From positions 2,604,001 to 2,668,000 of the forward strand of contig NW_026515541.1 of assembly GCF_014898815.1 (NCBI RefSeq): a stretch of 64,000 nucleotides of DNA, written 5' to 3'. Below are positions 10,309 to 21,300 of the stretch, in pieces; positions within the stretch are counted from its first letter, which is position 1, and every line of letters begins with the position of its first letter. This stretch comes from Panonychus citri. Taxonomy: Eukaryota; Arthropoda; Arachnida; Trombidiformes; Tetranychidae. The position numbers and the translations under genes were made by a program. The notes beneath the pieces were generated by a model. That model worked only from the letters and a program-made list of their open reading frames with translations. It did not search any database and was not told where the DNA came from.

Positions 10309-10621
10309 TTAAATTTTCTCCGCTACTTTAACAGCGACTTTACAAATGTTTTCCACCGCCGACGAGAGAAGTTGATACCCGGGAGCCAATTTAGCGTCGT
10401 GTTCAAGGGCACAGTCGTGATGATGTTGTTCATCGTCTCGAAATTTACTAATTGTCTTGATCATATCTTCATTTGCTTTTGGATCATCGGCCATCAATTC
10501 TCTTAATTGGCTATCGTAATGTTCAACAATCACTTTCTCGACAACCTCTGTTACCGCCATCGCTGCATTCGGTCCTAAAAGACCAGGAATAAAACCGAAC
10601 TTTTCCTAAATATCCTGCCAT
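10309..10621 (-). pseudogene. COQ7 copy with internal deletion and frameshift
   Basis: The C-terminal 83 codons are nearly identical to COQ7, from MAVTE to the stop. The first nine codons from the ATG at 10621 are also present. The bases between are lost, joining GTTCG to the segment encoding GFIPGLLGPNAA out of frame. The deletion removes about 240 bases, including Glu24 and the first ExxH iron-ligand pair, so no active enzyme can be made. A shorter product from the internal ATG would lack half of the di-iron site. Confidence 0.85.
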
Positions 10622-10930
10622 TGTCACGATAATTTAAACGATGTAAAAATCTATGTACACAGAAATATTAATACAAAATATTAGAACATTTTATCTAAAT
10701 CACGTTGATTGTCAATCTTTCTCTTTGGTGTGTGTTTGTGTATGTAGCTGGTAAAGAATTGATGAAAAATGATTTGGATGGAGAAAGAAAATATTCAAAG
10801 TAATTAAAGTTTATCCAATTGATCCTGATAACAATTTCAAATTAAAAGATTGAATTTTTTTCTTCACATTTTGTTAATGTAAAAGAGGAGAAAAGTTTAC
10901 ACATGAAGAATTTAGAAAAGATTATTGAAG

Positions 10931-11700
10931 TTAAATAGATTTTTCAACTTCTTCTAGTGAAGAAAGTTCCTGGTTCGCTGAGTTCAATTCGGATTTCAAT
11001 TGATCCAAATCTTGTTGGATTTTTGTGCTCTCTTCAATGAAACATTTCAACTTGGAAACTTCTTCTGCTAGAGATGCGATCTCATTAGAAGCTGAAACAT
11101 CAAGAGAACTGAAAGCATCACAAATATCTGAATGGAAAGAAGAAAAAGAATTAGCTTGATTGATTAACATGACATGTTTCAAACTAATTAATATTTACCA
11201 TTCAATTTGACCAAAGTTGTCTTATCGATTCCTTGAAGTGAAATGTTACAAGTTTGGCCTTCGATATGTTGAAATAGACATTCTAAATCTTTATCCAATT
11301 TTGTGAACTTTAAATTTAAATCACCAATGAAATTATTCTCAATTGTTAGTTGATCAAATTTCTCTTTTAAACTGGTCAATTTGGCAAGAGAAACTTTTTT
11401 ACCATGAATCTTATCAGAAAGCTCATCATTACCAGTCCAAATTTCCGTAACTTTATCAGTATAATATTCTTGGCGTTTTTTCATCTCCTCTTCCAGTTTA
11501 CATAATTTCAATCGAGTTTGTAAATATTTAGCCATACCAATAGCTCGTTGAACATCATTAGATCGACCAGCAGCCAAATCTTTAGGTCGTTTAAATCCAC
11601 CATCTTTAGAGAGGGAAAATGGAATCGAAGTAGAAGTTGGATTAACTTTCCTTGGAGCCGATCGAGCAGACAAAGGTTCCAACGTCTTTTTACTTGGCAT
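10931..11700 (-). CDS. Coiled-coil protein, possibly augmin-related
   Basis: Two exons, 11700-11199 and 11127-10931, encode 232 residues starting MPSKKTLEPLSAR. The first 55 residues are basic and rich in Ser, Pro and Thr; the rest is almost entirely coiled coil. A basic N-terminus followed by a coiled coil, with the stretch AIGMAKYLQTRLK, loosely recalls HAUS8-type microtubule-binding augmin subunits, but the resemblance is weak and I do not assign a symbol. The open frame runs upstream of the chosen ATG through a hydrophobic non-ATG stretch, which I treat as untranslated. The 3' end of this gene was copied to 7030-7158. Confidence 0.6.
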
Positions 11701-11994
11701 TCTAACGATTACAAATATTATAAAAAAGAACAGAACAAATCTCAATCACAGCCGAAAAAAAGATAAAAGATAAAAATTCCAATCAATCAAGAGGAAGAAA
11801 AAAAGTCGCATCATCAGCTGATTGTTTTATCTCAAATTGAGAATCTCAATGACTTTGAGGGAGAATCTCAACAGAAAAAATTGTTTTTTTCTATTCTTTT
11901 TTCCTTTTTCAAGAGTAACATTAATTTTCCTTCTCTGTGTAATTTTTTCTTAAATTAGTGATTTAAATTGTTATTAAATTGTTATTCTTTTAAA

Positions 11995-12345
11995 ATGGCT
12001 TCCTCTATTTTCAGGAGAGCAGTAAATGGCTTGAAAAGTAAAGAAACTCGTGAATATTTAGCAAGTACTCACTTCTGGGGACCGATCGCCAATTGGGGTA
12101 TCCCTTTAGCTGCAATAAGTGATTGTATCAACAAAGATCCAAGTGTTATCTCTGGTAATATGACTGTTGCCCTTGCATTTTATTCAATGCTTTTCATGAG
12201 ATTTGCTGTACGTGTTCAACCTCGTAACATGTTACTGTTTTCTTGCCATTTTACCAACGAATGTGCTCAAATAACCCAAGGAATTAGATGGACAAAGTAT
12301 CATTATTTCAATGACGATAACAAGGATAAACCATCACAAGAATAA
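11995..12345 (+). CDS. MPC1: Mitochondrial pyruvate carrier 1
   Basis: A single exon encodes 116 residues from the ATG at 11995. MPC1 pairs with MPC2 in the inner mitochondrial membrane to import pyruvate. The family signature is clear: REYLASTHFWGPIANWG near the N-terminus, MTVALAFYSMLFMRFA in the second hydrophobic segment, and VQPRNMLLFSCHFTNECAQ in the third. The length fits the family (human 109). The gene is transcribed away from the coiled-coil gene, with about 300 bases between the two starts, a likely shared promoter region. A non-ATG upstream extension of the frame was not used. Confidence 0.95.
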   Translation: MASSIFRRAVNGLKSKETREYLASTHFWGPIANWGIPLAAISDCINKDPSVISGNMTVALAFYSMLFMRFAVRVQPRNMLLFSCHFTNECAQITQGIRWTKYHYFNDDNKDKPSQE

Positions 12346-13056
12346 GATTTTTTGTCTTTCATCTTGTTTGACTTGAAAATCTTATTGTTTTTATCTTAGT
12401 AGCTCAATCAATTGTTTTTGATTTACATTATCATTTCTTTTTCTTCTGTTCTATTTTGTTTTTTTTCTGGACTTTTACTTTCTCTCTCGGTGCCATGTTA
12501 TTTAGATCAAAGAAAAAGGATTGAAAATTTGGAAAATCATTTCTATGAGGACACAATCATATTCCACACCGTTTGATTAACTTGATTTACCAGAATTAGC
12601 AGAGAAAAATTGTTAAATCTATTGAATTTTGTTCCTATTTTTTTTTCTTGTTTTCGTTACAATGTAATTACAATCATTGTAAATTGTTACCATAGAGGAG
12701 TTTATGCAATTGGGGAAAAGGTAAACATATTAAATTATCTTGTGTCAAAATTATCATATTCCTTTGATTTCTTGTTACTCAGACTTGATTTCACAATTTA
12801 ACTACAACCGATGAAATCAAAATGTTTTTTTGTGAGTAAAATATTAATAATTTAATAGCAAAATGAAACTTGATCAACCTTAACCAAAAAAAAGATATTA
12901 GAATCACAATATATCAATTGAAATAATAACAGTGAAAGTGGATTTAAATAAAATGATATAAACAATGAATTAATTGTTCAATTGTTTTTGTTTCTTTAAT
13001 CCAATTGAAAATATTTCTATTGTTTATCCTTGTTAATCCTTCTATTTTTCATATCC
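12346..13056. other. Convergent intergenic region MPC1-GOPC
   Basis: Both neighbours end here. The stretch is AT-rich and presumably holds both 3' untranslated regions. I see no coding exon, RNA gene or repeat. Confidence 0.5.
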
Positions 13057-14511
13057 TCATTCAATGAGTGTCTCTTTCTTTGAATTAGTAAATGTTGTGG
13101 TAATTGGATGTGGATGTTGGTGTTTGATTATTTCTTGAACACTAGAGATTTGATAGTTTGGATTATCATCATTGAAACCATTTTCTTTATCATCATTAAC
13201 ACAAAGCTTTGCAACTCCAGGATAAAATTTACTTGGTGAAGGTGAAAATGTATCGGTAACTGATGAAATTGCTCCGTCCGAATCTCCACCCGATTCTTGA
13301 TCTAATCCACTGGTTTCACCATCTCCCTGATTGGATACGAAACTTTCATCCAGATCAATTTGAGAAACAATTTCAGGATCAAAGTATGGATACTTATTGG
13401 TTTCATCTTCTTCATCTTCATCTTCATCATCGGTTGAGACGAAAAACACTTGAAGGTTACATCTACCTCTTTCTTTTGAAAGTATCTCAGCGGCTTCTTC
13501 GTGTTTAATTGATCTTAAATCGGTGCCATTAACACTTACAATAGCATCGCCGACATACAATTGACCACAACGCGAAGCGGGTGTATCGGGATGAATCTCG
13601 GAAATCAGAATGGGAACACCATGTTCTTTACCGCCAGTGATTGAAATTCCTAATCCTTCGGTCATATCACGTTCGATGATAACTTCTCTTACATCGCCGA
13701 TACCTTTTCGTTTTCTTAAAAGAGGCCACTCGTGATCGGGTGGAGCTTTAGAGGGATTAAGGCGAAGTTTAGATTCACTATTGGTTCCTCGACAATGACG
13801 AATAACCGTTTTGTGCCGATGTAAATGAATCTCGGCTTCTAATTGATTCCAAACTCTATCTTGTTCTTGGCCTTTTATATCAGATTTGCCAAGAAGTTGG
13901 ATCTGTTGAATTCGACCTGATAACTCTTTGTCCAAATACTTTGCTGCCAATCGAGCACCAAATAGTTCACTTTCAATACTAATTAGGTATCTTCTTAAAA
14001 AGGTATTCTCTTTTCTCAAGGCTTTAATTTCTTGTTGAGCGTGAATAGCGGGAAAAAGAGCCTCATCTGGACTGGTCACTTTTAATTTATTATCACTATT
14101 TGATAAAGATAAAGGTGCTCTGATAGATCGGCTGTCACGACGTTTACTATGATATGTATCGGCAAGATTAAACATATGGCCTGATTTTTCGGCGATTTTC
14201 TCGGCTAATTTACACTCTAATAGTCTTTTCTCACTTTCTTTGTTAATTAATTGGTCCCGAGTTGAAAGAAAATCCATCTCAAGTTTAGTATTATTCTCGA
14301 AGACAACAGCGGTTTTGTGAACTAATTGAGCAAAGATGGATGACATGGTGGCCATCCTTTGACGAGCTTCAAACATTAGATCATTTGAATCTTCTTCAAA
14401 TTGTCCAATTATCAGATCTAAATCAACAAACGCTTTGTCAAACTCTTTCTCCAATAATTCAAGCCATTTTTTACCAACAACGGTTATCAGATTACTTTTA
14501 TCAGAAGACAT
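13057..14511 (-). CDS. GOPC: Golgi-associated PDZ and coiled-coil protein (GOPC/PIST)
   Basis: A single exon encodes 484 residues (human 462). GOPC is a Golgi adaptor that sorts membrane proteins through its PDZ domain and binds Golgi and GTPase partners through its coiled coils. The N-terminus has the family stretch LLEKEFDKAFVDLDLIIG. Coiled coil covers about residues 75-220. The PDZ domain spans about 274-357 with the carboxylate-binding loop EGLGISITGG and the very conserved HGVPILISEIHPDTPASRCG. An acidic stretch (STDDEDEDEEDE) and a Ser/Asp-rich tail follow. I chose the ATG at 14511 (MSSDKSN) because it is where family homology begins. The open frame continues 27 codons upstream into a hydrophobic stretch that would mimic a membrane anchor but is not part of the family. 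Confidence 0.92.
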   Translation of the reverse strand: MSSDKSNLITVVGKKWLELLEKEFDKAFVDLDLIIGQFEEDSNDLMFEARQRMATMSSIFAQLVHKTAVVFENNTKLEMDFLSTRDQLINKESEKRLLECKLAEKIAEKSGHMFNLADTYHSKRRDSRSIRAPLSLSNSDNKLKVTSPDEALFPAIHAQQEIKALRKENTFLRRYLISIESELFGARLAAKYLDKELSGRIQQIQLLGKSDIKGQEQDRVWNQLEAEIHLHRHKTVIRHCRGTNSESKLRLNPSKAPPDHEWPLLRKRKGIGDVREVIIERDMTEGLGISITGGKEHGVPILISEIHPDTPASRCGQLYVGDAIVSVNGTDLRSIKHEEAAEILSKERGRCNLQVFFVSTDDEDEDEEDETNKYPYFDPEIVSQIDLDESFVSNQGDGETSGLDQESGGDSDGAISSVTDTFSPSPSKFYPGVAKLCVNDDKENGFNDDNPNYQISSVQEIIKHQHPHPITTTFTNSKKETLIE

Positions 14512-15302
14512 AATGTCATGGATTATACTCGGTCGAAATACAAATAAAACCCCAATGATGACAACCAAATAGGTTAAGTAGATTCGAGACAATCAGCTAA
14601 TATCCACTAAAAAAATCACGATCAATAAAAAGAAATCAATTTAATTGATGAGACCAAAGAGGCTGAAACCAAAATATTTCTTTCTAATCAAAGGCTAGAG
14701 AAGAGAAAAAAAAAGAAAACATAAAAATCTTCAAATTCAAGAAGAACAAACCAAATAAATGTAATAAGATGAACAAACACCGAGAGAGAATAATTAAAGT
14801 TATCCAATCTAATTGCACTAAAATAGTAATTAAACACTTACCTTAATTAGTAGGAATACTAAATAATAATTATTGATTGATTATTTAAGCAGCTGAGGTC
14901 ATGAAGAAAACAGAATTAAAATTTTCATTGCCAACACAGTCCAAATAGAATAGAAATAAATATCCTTTCTTTTCATGGAGATTTCAATAAGCCACAAAAT
15001 TAACAAAGGAATAGAGAAGTAAAAAAATCAACAAAATGATTAATAATCATGAAGATAATCAGGTAACAATTAACATTTTCTTTCGGAGAAAAAAATTAAA
15101 ACAACAACAATCAAAAAAGAGAATCAGATACTCGAGTATCTAAGTGAAGATCCGATCCAAAAGCGATATTTTTGAGTGGAAACAAGAAAATTTGTAAATG
15201 TGTGACATGAAATTAGAAATCAAATGTTAATTGTTGCTCACAATCTATTTTATATTAATCAGTGATTTAATGTGTAACAGTAATTAGTGTACAAGTCGAG
15301 TT
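14512..15302. promoter_or_regulatory. Divergent promoter region GOPC / VPS13D
   Basis: The two genes start about 790 bases apart and point away from each other. The interval should hold both 5' untranslated regions and promoters. It is AT-rich, and no TATA box or other site stands out enough to name. Confidence 0.45.
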
Positions 15303-18300
15303 ATGCTTGAAAGGCTTGTTGCCTGGGTATTAAATTCCTACATTGGTGATTATTTCGGTAATGTAAACACTGATCAATTATCAGTTGCTCTTCATCAAGG
15401 TTTGTGTTTTTTTTTCACTCTTTTTGTATTTTTTTGTTTGATAGTTGAAGTTTAATTTTGTTTTGCTACATTTAGTTTATTTAATGATTAACAACTTTTT
15501 TCTCCTTTTAATTGATTCTCCATCAATGATTTTAGGTGAAGTTGAACTTGAAGGATTACCTCTTAAAGTTGAAGCTTTTCGCCATTGGGATTTACCTATT
15601 GAAATAAAAGCTGGTTCAGTTGGTAAGATAAGGTTAAAGGTTCCATTATACAGATTCCGAACTGAACCATGGTTGATATTAATGGAAGAATTATATCTGG
15701 TCACTGGGCCCATTAAGGATTTCACTTATCATGAAGATATTGAAAAAGTGACTCAACAAGATTACAAGTTAACCTTATTGGAAGCTTTGGAGAGAAAATT
15801 TCAATCACAATATGAATCAAAAGAAAGTCAATCTTATTATGCTTATTCATATTCTAATTGGTTTTCCTATGGATCTTCATTGGTTACATCGATAATTGAA
15901 AATCTTCAACTTAAGATAAACAATGTACATATTAGATATGAAGACTCTTGGTCTATACCTCGAACACCATTTGCCTCTGGATTAACGATTTCCAGTATAA
16001 ATGTTCAAACAACTGATGACGATGATAATTTAGATGATGCTAGTAGATCAAAATCAATCGATGGATCTCCAACTAAAAGTGGAATTGCCAGAAAAGCGGT
16101 TCATCTTGAAGGGTTTAACCTTTACTGGGACAGTAATATTACTCTAATTGAAAATCTTTCTATGGAAAATCTTGTTGAACAAATGAGATTACTCTCAGAG
16201 AAACAAATTTCCCCTGATGGAACCATCAAAGATCATGATTATCTTGTCTGTTCGGTCAATGGTAAAGCTCAAATTAAACAAAATGCCTTTGATGATCTTC
16301 TCAAAACGGTGGACAATTTCATGTTAGACTTTCAATTAGAAAAGTTTCCTCTTCGTTTAACTCTTGTACAATATCGTTTGATGTTAGAATGGTCAACATT
16401 TCTGAATAGAACTAAAAAATTGTGGAAATATCGTAGATGGCGACCATTGGTTCCAATTAAAGATGATCCTAAATCTTGGTGGACTTTTGCTGTGAATGCG
16501 AACATGGAAACATATCGTAAAAGGAAACAAGCTCGAAGCTGGAAATTTTTGATACAACGTGTTAAAGATATTCTTGATTATACTGATATTTATTATTCTT
16601 ATTTAACTGATGCTGATTCCATGACCAAAGAAATGGAAGAGATTAAGGAACGAATTGAAACCGAATTAACTTACGAGGAACTTTTCTGTTTAAGAGAAAT
16701 TGTTTACCATAATATAAGAAAAAATCAAGAAAATTTGTCACTCAAAAGAGGATCTGGAACCGGAGGGTCAGGAGGAGATGAAAATGGTGGTTTCATTCAG
16801 AATTGGCTATCATGGTGGTATTCAGAGACTGTCGAGTCAGATGACATGGAATCAACTGATCCAGCATCCATGGCTGTCGCTGAAACCTCACGATTAAGTA
16901 TAAGTTATCCGGAAGAAGCTCAAGTTGCTAATATCGCAGTTAACTTTCAGGTGCCACAATTAACCTGGGAACTTGTTACAATTGGTGAAAAGGGTCGTGA
17001 TCAAAGTTTAGTTAAAAGTGTTATGCAAGATTTTGCCCTTTATTTTGATAAACATCGATCATACGAGTCAAAGGTTAAAATTACTCTGAAAAGTTTAATT
17101 GTTGAAGATCTTCTTGTGCCTGATTACTCAATCCATCGATTTATCATGTCATCTGAAGTTTATAATTCAGTTTCATCACGAAAACGTCCTAAAGGTGATA
17201 ATTCACCTGAAAGAAAATACGATTTCCTTTCGACCTCATGTCCAACAACACCACAAGAGATTCCATATTCTCGCCTTTTGTCTCCCATGTCACTTCCCTC
17301 TAAACTACAAAAGTCCAACATCTACCATTTGATGCCCTATTCTGGCCCACGGCGATATCGACCCAAAATCCCGTTAACCAGGAAAAATAAGTTGACCTCC
17401 GATGAGAATATTGTTCCAAGTTGTCCAAGTACACCTCCGTGTTCACCAACTTCTGATGATTGTTCTGAAAGGAAACTTGGTGATTACTCATCTAATCACG
17501 ACCATGATGATGGCAGTGAAGATGAGGAAGATGAAGGCGATAATACACTTGTTAAAATTTCTTTCCTTTTTGTTGATGAAAATTCACCTTTATTTGAGAC
17601 GAAATATAATAGTAACCATCGTTTTGTAAACATAAAATTCAACAGTTTGGAGACAATAATTAATCCGGAAACTTGGGCGAAAATATTGAACTTTTTCGAA
17701 CCACTTCCTGAGAAAAAATCTCGATACGAAAGGGACACCGATTTTGACCACATTGGACTTAAAGCTTTCTTCCTTTCTGGGCCAAATTCATCTTCACCAA
17801 TTAATCAAGCATCAACATCTAAATTAGAGGTTGATAGTAAAATTGATTTAACCATTAGACGTCTTTCAATCATCTTAAATAAACCGGAAGATCAGCCGCT
17901 GGCAAAGGCCAATATTCATGGTTTCTCGTGTTTCTATTCAAAGTATAACGGTAACGTTTTGATGGAAGGAAAATTGAAAAAACTCTCGATTATTGATCTC
18001 TCACAATTCAACGAGATTTACAAGGAAAAATTCATCACCTCTGGAAAGGAAGCTCTTAATTTTACCTTCTTTAAATACGGTCAAGATGATGAGACCATGA
18101 AACGGGAATGTGACATGAGTTTGAAACTTCAAATGGCCTCCGTTCAATATGTTCACACTCAGCGTTTCTATACAGAGACTATGCATTTCCTACGACAATT
18201 TAATACACTCCAATGGAAAATTAAAGCTCTAACTGCACCAGAAGTGATAATGAACTTTCACCGATCAACTCGAATTTCTTTGGACATTAAAGCAGCCGCA

Positions 18301-21300
18301 CCAGTGATAATTATTCCAGTTAATCATCTTTGTGAGAATGTGCTTGTAGCTGATTTCGGTCAACTCACCGTAAATAATAAATTTCTTTACGCTGGTTCAC
18401 CAGGAACCATTGGAACTGTTTGTAAAAAGTCTGGTTTAACACAATCAGATTTAATTGCTGCTTCTGTAAGGGAAAAATTTGGTGTCGTCACTCGAGTCTC
18501 ATCGCAATCATTGGTGTCCGGTTATGTCCGTCTTCTTGAACCTAAACCATGTTTACTTGATGTGATCGATGTTCAACTTCCCGAGATGGATTTATATTCG
18601 GGTTTTGTTGTTCGTAAAAACATTGACTCAAAACGTCGTAAATCATTTGTTAATTGTAAAAACGTTACCAACGATGAGAATGATGATGATTACGAAGATG
18701 GTGTTTTAGATTTTCCATCTTTCCGTATTAAACGATTACCTGGTCGAATTTTAAAGGAAAGATTCATTTTTTCTTTGCAAATTGAACGAAATTTAGAAGC
18801 AGAATTTAATCATTCACTTCCTGATATCTCGATGCTTGGCAAAGTATCAGCTGTTAGATGTACAATCGACTCACCAAGATACCAATTGATTCGTGGTGTA
18901 TTGGAAAACAATTTAGGTGAACCAATGGACCATATTACACCTAATCAACAAATCGTTGAAGGCGAAGGATTAAATATTCTATTACCTAATCGTATTTGGA
19001 CATCAATGGCAATTCATTTGGATTTGAAAAATGTTTCTCTTGAAATAATTGATGGATCAATGGAATTGACTCCAAGTCAGAATGATCAACTTGCTAGGAT
19101 CGATTTTCTTTCATCAAGATTGTCAATTGAAAGTTTTACCGATTCAAGTAAAGATATCGATCTTGTTTCTCAAGAGATCAAGATTATGGACTCGAGATAT
19201 TTATCTAACAATCAACCTAAAGAAAGGAAACCCAATGTATTTCCAGGGATTCTTCAACCAGCTCGAAAAGGTTTACCATCAACACCATTACAAGTGGAAA
19301 TACATTATCGCAGTAAACGTAATCAAGTTTGCTTAACAGTTTTACTAAACAATATGAGAGTCATGGCAATATTTGATTGGTTTAAAGAGATGAGTGATTT
19401 CCTATCTCAACCAATTAATTTTAAAAAAGCAACATCACCTCGATCACCTGAGATTAAAACAACAACAAATGATTCAAGTTATACAAGTCAATTGTTAACT
19501 GTAGATGAAGACAGGCTACCTGATTTTGAGCTTAAATTCAATATAACCGATACTGAATTAGTTGTGGTTGAAAATTGTTCAATTGAAGATACTAATGCTG
19601 TCATTTTAAAGGGAACTGCTATTCTCAATTTAGCAACGGATTTAACTCATCCGGAGCCATTTAATTGTACCCTTGAAGGTGTTGAAGTTTTCTCATGTAT
19701 CCTTGGCGTTGAAGAGGAGACAGCGTTGTCCATTGTTGACCCGCTTAATGTCACTATTGACATGGCACCCAAAGTGATTCCTGAACCGATCCCAAAATCG
19801 ACAATTAATGTTGAACCTCGAGAAGAGGTTGTCCTAGTCTTAGATGTTTCCGAGATTAGTTTACGTCTCTCTTATAAAGATATCTTCCTTTTCCTAAAGA
19901 TACTTAACTCACTTCCAACTCAAACCAAAGTGCTCACTAAATCATCTTGTTCACCCAAACATGGCACCGATCCATTGAATTATCTTAACGATTATGTTTA
20001 CGCTTTACCCTCTCATATTAGTCACTTGCAAAGTTTAGGCTTTAAACAATCGGAGTGTATTCAAGCACTTGAACAATGTAAAGGAAACATCAATGAAGCG
20101 GCAATTTGGTTAACCCACTCCCTGCAACAATCGCCGACCTCTAGTCTTTCACCTGATCATGAAATTGAAACTTTACTCCGTCCAACCAAACGTGTCAGTC
20201 GTTTTAGTAAATTTAATTTTGAGACAATTAGTCTTCAAGTTGGTTCGTGTATATTTTGTCTGATTGATGATTGTAAAGATACCGATGTCCCGTTGTTTGA
20301 GGTTAGATTTTCTCGTATTGATTTATGGCAAAAATTTTCCTCTCACTTGATGGGCGCCGCTAAATTTGAGATGACCGGAGATTATTTCAATCGCTCTCTG
20401 TCGGGTTGGCAGCCCATTTTGGAGAAATGGCAAACTTCATTTGGTTGGAGTTTAGAGAAAGATGACAAAGATATTCTCAAAAAATTATCCATCGAAATTA
20501 ACTCTTCAGACACTCTTAATTTAGTTCTAACCAATACTTGCCTTGAATTGTATAAATCGGTTTTCACTACTTGGATTGATGAGTACAATTTACTGTCCCA
20601 GCAAAATAAGCAACCGGTTCGTCAAAGGTCACCTTTTATCCCGTTTGCGATTAAAAATGAAAGTGGTTGTGATCTTAGATTCACTTTGGTTACATCAAAT
20701 GTCGGTGATCATTTAACCTCAACAACATTAACTGATTCACTATTTGCTTTTGCCTTTGGTCCTACAAACAGAGTGAAAAAGTTGAGTACTTCTAGAATTC
20801 CTGATTCAGGGAAATTAAAATCGGCCTCGAACAAAGATTGGACTCTGGTTAAAGCGAATGAAATTGTTCCGTTTACCTTTGATGGTCCAGCTAAGGCTCG
20901 TCACCAGGACTCTCATCGACTCAAGTCTCACAAAATTGTCGTTCAAATTGACGGTTGGCAGCCCATTTTCCCGGTTTCCGTTGATAAAGTCGGTAAATAT
21001 TTTCGAGAAGCTAAACCAGAAAATGTCCGCTATGAAACGGCTCGAATTGTTTTCGACATTACATTGGAAAGTAATGCTCGAAAATTAATTACAGTTCGTT
21101 CAGCATTGATGCTTTTCAACGGAACTAACAACTCAATGGAAGTTAAATTTGGCACTTTTGGAAACTCTTGTCTCTATGTTGTCCCTCGTACTTTAGTACC
21201 TGTGCCACTTCATCTAATACGAACAAAAATTTATGCTCGACCTTGTGACATCGGTGTTAACATGTGTGAGACTCCAATTGTTTGGGAACAAGTTCGTCGT

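Larger units (their letters stand above)
7238..10810. repeat. Segmental duplicate of the Z2-COQ7 block (1965-5330)
   Basis: Z3, its 5' flank, dispersed repeat R, the COQ7 copy and the COQ7 upstream sequence follow the same order and orientation as Z2 through COQ7, and are highly similar outside the Z coding region. TRMT2A lies between the two blocks. The copy ends near 10810, shortly before sequence of the coiled-coil gene resumes. Confidence 0.8.

Noticed and set aside
14512..14592. N-terminal hydrophobic extension of GOPC resembling a membrane anchor
   Set aside because: It starts upstream of the family's start, has no homolog in GOPC, and the ATG at 14511 fits the conserved N-terminus. 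It is probably 5' untranslated sequence.
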